Positions 30,067-32,348 of a DNA stretch of 32,348 nucleotides are shown here, in pieces; the first letter of the stretch is position 1; each line of letters starts with the position of its first letter. The position numbers and the translations under genes are program-made. The notes under the pieces are model-generated. The model had not been told where the DNA came from. It saw only the letters and a list, made by a program, of their open reading frames with translations, and ran no database searches. Source of the stretch: JAIBJP01 sp035601195 (GTDB lineage: Bacteria > Actinomycetota > Thermoleophilia > Gaiellales > Gaiellaceae); NCBI GenBank assembly GCA_035601195.1, contig DATNOU010000105.1:1-32348 (forward strand), in the 5' to 3' direction.

Positions 30067-30344
30067 GCCCGGCCGCGCTAAGTGGGGAGCTAGCGGTTCC
30101 CTGAACCCGCAATCCGCTCTAGCGGGGCCGAATCCCTTCCCAAGGGGGTTGTTGTTCGAAGTAGGGCTTGCGCACGCAAGCGTTGACGGCCAGGTTCCGC
30201 GCATCGGGAGCCTACGAACCGCGTCAGATCCGGAAGGAAGCAGCGCTAAGTGGTCTCTCCCGGGTGCCGCGGATCAGCCTGGCCTGAGTGAGCGTCGCCG
30301 GCACCGCATCGAACGCGTCCTCGACGGAGGGTGCGCGGCCGGGC
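30067..30344 (+). ncRNA. ffs: Signal recognition particle RNA, large form with Alu domain
   Basis: About 278 bases. The apical S-domain signature is GTCAGATCCGGAAGGAAGCA. The 5' part has the Alu-domain pattern GGGGAGCTAGCGGTTCCC, then CCCGCAATCCGCTCTAGC, as in Bacillus-type large SRP RNA. The ends are defined by a perfect 12-base pairing of GCCCGGCCGCGC (30067-30078) with GCGCGGCCGGGC (30333-30344). It works with Ffh in co-translational membrane targeting. It lies 18 bases before dnaX, a common arrangement. Confidence 0.92.
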
Positions 30345-30362
30345 TTAAACTCACTTCACCGC

Positions 30363-31952
30363 GTGACCGCCCTCTACCGTAAATATCGCCCGCAGGACTT
30401 CGACGAGGTCGTGGGCCAGGAAGCGGTCGTTCGCACCCTCCGGAACGCGATCGAGCGGGATCAGATCCGCCAGGCCTACCTGCTCGCGGGGCCGCGCGGA
30501 ACCGGGAAGACCTCCCTCGCGCGCATCCTGGCGAAATGCCTCAACTGCGAGCAGGGCCCGACCGCTTCGCCGGACAAGACGTGCAACTCGTGCCGCACGA
30601 TCGCGGCAGGGACATCGCTCGACGTGATCGAGATGGACGCCGCGAGCCAGCGCGGGATCGACGACATCCGCGAAATCCGCGAGCACGTCATCCTCCAGCC
30701 GGTCGAGGGCCGCTACAAGGTCTACATCCTCGACGAGGCGCACCAGCTCACGGACGCCGCCTGGAACGCGCTTCTGAAGATGATCGAGGAGCCTCCGCCC
30801 CACCTCGTCTTCGTCTTCTGCACGACCGAGCTCCAGAAGGTCCTCGCCACGGTGCGCTCGCGCTGCCAGACCTTCCTCTTCGCACGGCCGCGGATGGCCG
30901 AGCTGACGAGGCTCCTGAGGAGAGTGGCCGACGGGGAGAAGATCGAGGCGCCCGACGCCGCGCTGTCCTTGATCGCACGGAGCGCGCGCGGAAGCTTTCG
31001 CGACGCCGTCTCCACCCTCGACCAGCTGTCTGCCGCGACGGACGGGCAGATCACGGTGCAGGCCGTCCTTCAGCTCCTCGGAGCCGTCGAGGAGGAGGCG
31101 CTCTTCCGCGTCTGTGACCTCGTCGTCGACAGGGACACCGCCGGCCTCCTGAACTTCGTCGAGGAGCTCGCCGAGCAGGGGCAAGACCTCTCCCGCCTGG
31201 TGAACGACCTGCTGGAGCACCTCCGCCACGTCCTGCTCGTCCAGCACCTGGGCGAGGTTCCGGACTCGGTGCCCGCGACGCCGGAGACCCGCGACCGCCT
31301 GCACGCGCAGGCGAACCAGCTCGGAGAACCGGACGTTCTCCGGCTGATCGATCTCCTCGCTGTCGCCGTGGACGACGTCCGCGAGGGAGGAGACCCGCGC
31401 CTCCCGCTCGAGCTCGCGCTCGTGAAGGTGACGCGGCCGGGGGCGGATCTCTCGCGCCAGTCTCTCTCCTTCCGCCTCGAGCAGCTCGAGAGCAAGAGTC
31501 GCGGCCAGCCGCAGAAGCCCCGCGAGCCCGCCGCCCCCGCGCCCGCCTCCGACCCCTCCCCTCCTAGCGAAGCGCGACCGGCGCTGGAGCTGAACGAGCT
31601 TCAGTCTGCGTGGAAGCAGGCCGTGCTCCCGGCGGTCGGGGAGCGCTCGATTCCCACCGCCTCCGTCCTCAACGAGGCGCGGCCGATCGAGCTTGCCGGC
31701 GACCGCCTGGTGATCGAGTTTCCGCCCGCGGCCTCCTTCCACCGCAACCTGGCCGAGGAGCCCAAGAACGCGAGTCTTTTGGCGGAGGTCCTGTACGAAG
31801 TCACGGGCCGCCGGCTCACGCTTGCGTTCGCCGTCGGCGAAGGCGAAGCGGACGAGCCAGATAACGAGGAGGCGCCCGCGACCGAGGAGGAGATCATCTC
31901 GCTGATGAAGAGCACGTTCGACGCCCGAGAGATAGGGGATGACAACTCATGA
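30363..31952 (+). CDS. dnaX: DNA polymerase III subunit gamma/tau
   Basis: A 529-residue clamp-loader subunit. It starts MTALYRKYRPQDFDEVVGQE (GTG at 30363). Walker A is GPRGTGKTS, the zinc module is CLNCEQGP...CNSC, Walker B is VYILDEAH, and the sensor/SRC region is VRSRCQTFLF. AAA lid and collar sequences follow, then a Pro/Ala linker (about residues 385-410) and a C-terminal domain (LQSAWKQAVLPAVGE). No A-rich slippage site is seen, so only the full-length form is expected. Its stop overlaps an ATG by 4 bases where ebfC begins. Confidence 0.97.
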   Translation: MTALYRKYRPQDFDEVVGQEAVVRTLRNAIERDQIRQAYLLAGPRGTGKTSLARILAKCLNCEQGPTASPDKTCNSCRTIAAGTSLDVIEMDAASQRGIDDIREIREHVILQPVEGRYKVYILDEAHQLTDAAWNALLKMIEEPPPHLVFVFCTTELQKVLATVRSRCQTFLFARPRMAELTRLLRRVADGEKIEAPDAALSLIARSARGSFRDAVSTLDQLSAATDGQITVQAVLQLLGAVEEEALFRVCDLVVDRDTAGLLNFVEELAEQGQDLSRLVNDLLEHLRHVLLVQHLGEVPDSVPATPETRDRLHAQANQLGEPDVLRLIDLLAVAVDDVREGGDPRLPLELALVKVTRPGADLSRQSLSFRLEQLESKSRGQPQKPREPAAPAPASDPSPPSEARPALELNELQSAWKQAVLPAVGERSIPTASVLNEARPIELAGDRLVIEFPPAASFHRNLAEEPKNASLLAEVLYEVTGRRLTLAFAVGEGEADEPDNEEAPATEEEIISLMKSTFDAREIGDDNS

Positions 31953-31972
31953 GCATGGACATGAACAAGATG
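31949..31972 (+). pseudogene. ebfC: First eight codons of ebfC/ybaB, interrupted
   Basis: ATG at 31949 overlaps the dnaX stop (ATGA) and reads MSMDMNKM, the usual opening of the nucleoid-associated protein EbfC/YbaB that follows dnaX in most bacteria. The family continuation (typically QAQKMQ-type) is absent. The frame runs SRPPC and stops at 31990. Codon 8 is immediately followed by the stop codon of an oppositely oriented integrase, so the gene was split by integration or its start lies in an attachment site. Confidence 0.7.
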
Positions 31973-32348
31973 TCACGTCCTCCCTGCTAACGAGCTTTTT
32001 CTACCGGAATCTTCTACCGCTTCAGTTCCGAGTAGCCGCCGCTCGAGAGCTTCGGCCTCGTCCTTGAAGACAACGCCGGCCAGGTGGAGGTACTTCTTGG
32101 TCGTCGCCATGCTCGAGTGTCCTGCCCCGGCCATGATCGCGACGGGGCTAGAGCCGCCGGCGGCTTGGTGTGTGAGGCTCGAATGGCGCGCGTCGTGGAA
32201 AGGTCGCACGTACCCGTCAATTCCAGCGACCTTGAGCGCCGCCTTCCATTGCTTGTTCCACCAACGGTCGGGGTTCATGCGCCGCCCGCTCTCCGGGCTC
32301 GCGAATACGTAGTCCTCGTCCGAGCGGTAGGGCGTCGACGTGCGCCAC
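31973..32348 (-). CDS. Tyrosine recombinase/phage integrase, C-terminal part (runs off the edge)
   Basis: About 124 C-terminal residues of a tyrosine integrase; the N-terminus lies beyond the right edge. Readable from the edge: WRTSTPYRSDEDYVFASPES, then MNPDRWWNKQWKAALK. Catalytic residues follow as HDARH (His and Arg of box II), GHSSMATTKKYLHL (His and the nucleophilic Tyr) and a basic C-terminal tail. It would catalyse site-specific insertion and excision. Its stop is directly against codon 8 of ebfC, so it is the border gene of an integrated element that extends to the right. Confidence 0.9.
   Translation of the reverse strand, partial: WRTSTPYRSDEDYVFASPESGRRMNPDRWWNKQWKAALKVAGIDGYVRPFHDARHSSLTHQAAGGSSPVAIMAGAGHSSMATTKKYLHLAGVVFKDEAEALERRLLGTEAVEDSGRKSSLAGRT

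Noticed and set aside
30351..31742. Long minus-strand open frame opposite dnaX
   Set aside because: It is the antisense of dnaX; its composition is the Arg/Gly/Glu-rich pattern of GC-rich shadow frames and it matches no family.
30363..31952. Programmed frameshift in dnaX to make gamma
   Set aside because: No A-rich slippery heptamer or suitable run is visible in the linker region.
1..32348. CRISPR arrays, rRNA operons, complete insertion sequences
   Set aside because: No regularly spaced repeats, rRNA sequence or transposase genes with terminal repeats were seen.

Overview
This window is high-GC DNA from a deep-branching actinobacterium. The gene set best fits the Thermoleophilia (Gaiellales/Solirubrobacterales type), probably from soil or groundwater. 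This rests on remembered protein styles (FtsH with a Pro-rich N-terminus, DUF6328, DUF4234, Rho_N/'plasmid stabilization' proteins, a rhodanese-CBS protein) and not on any search. It is mostly ordinary chromosome, with a scarred integration zone at the right.

Layout. 1-4565 (minus): a polysaccharide operon with a degenerate GGDEF-like protein, a sugar-phosphate transferase, a nucleotidyltransferase, an HprK-like kinase and a partial gene, preceded by a Pro/Thr-repeat surface protein. 4878-6190: a Rho_N/membrane/Thr-Val-tail protein behind a very short upstream ORF, and a small membrane protein. 6370-8982 (plus): L31, a SigA-like sigma factor, a cysteine-free DksA/TraR protein and an aldo/keto reductase. 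9008-12586 (minus): an isochorismatase-type hydrolase, a rhodanese-CBS protein with an in-frame UGA at its catalytic cysteine, and FtsH, with an aldo/keto reductase fragment in between. 12695-14055: a small conserved protein and an arsR-arsM operon. 14128-17216: DUF4234, an AlkZ-like glycosylase, DUF6328, a uracil-DNA glycosylase, a Rho_N protein and tRNA-Ser. 17233-24773: cytochrome c, UppP, a membrane diguanylate cyclase, a zinc-ribbon membrane protein, a lysyl-oxidase-like lipoprotein, a small secreted protein, an L,D-transpeptidase and an MscS channel. 24781-25285 (minus): cold-shock protein and IF-1. 25540-27708: surface proteins and a sulfotransferase remnant. 28014-30019: a tRNA-Val integration scar with a TolB-like lipoprotein. 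30067-32348: large SRP RNA, dnaX, and an integrase that interrupts ebfC/ybaB after codon 8.

Most unusual signals. (1) The rhodanese-CBS gene reads through an in-frame UGA exactly where the CX4R active-site cysteine belongs. A perfect 8-bp hairpin with a G-starting loop begins 12 nt downstream, so it is a candidate selenocysteine rhodanese. (2) infA and an aldo/keto reductase have no ATG/GTG/TTG at the homologous start but carry AUC, each 5 nt after a strong Shine-Dalgarno. (3) A tyrosine integrase lies directly against the eighth codon of ebfC. (4) The tRNA-Val fragment differs from the intact tRNA-Val by compensatory T-stem changes. All function calls come from reading the sequence by eye; no database was consulted.
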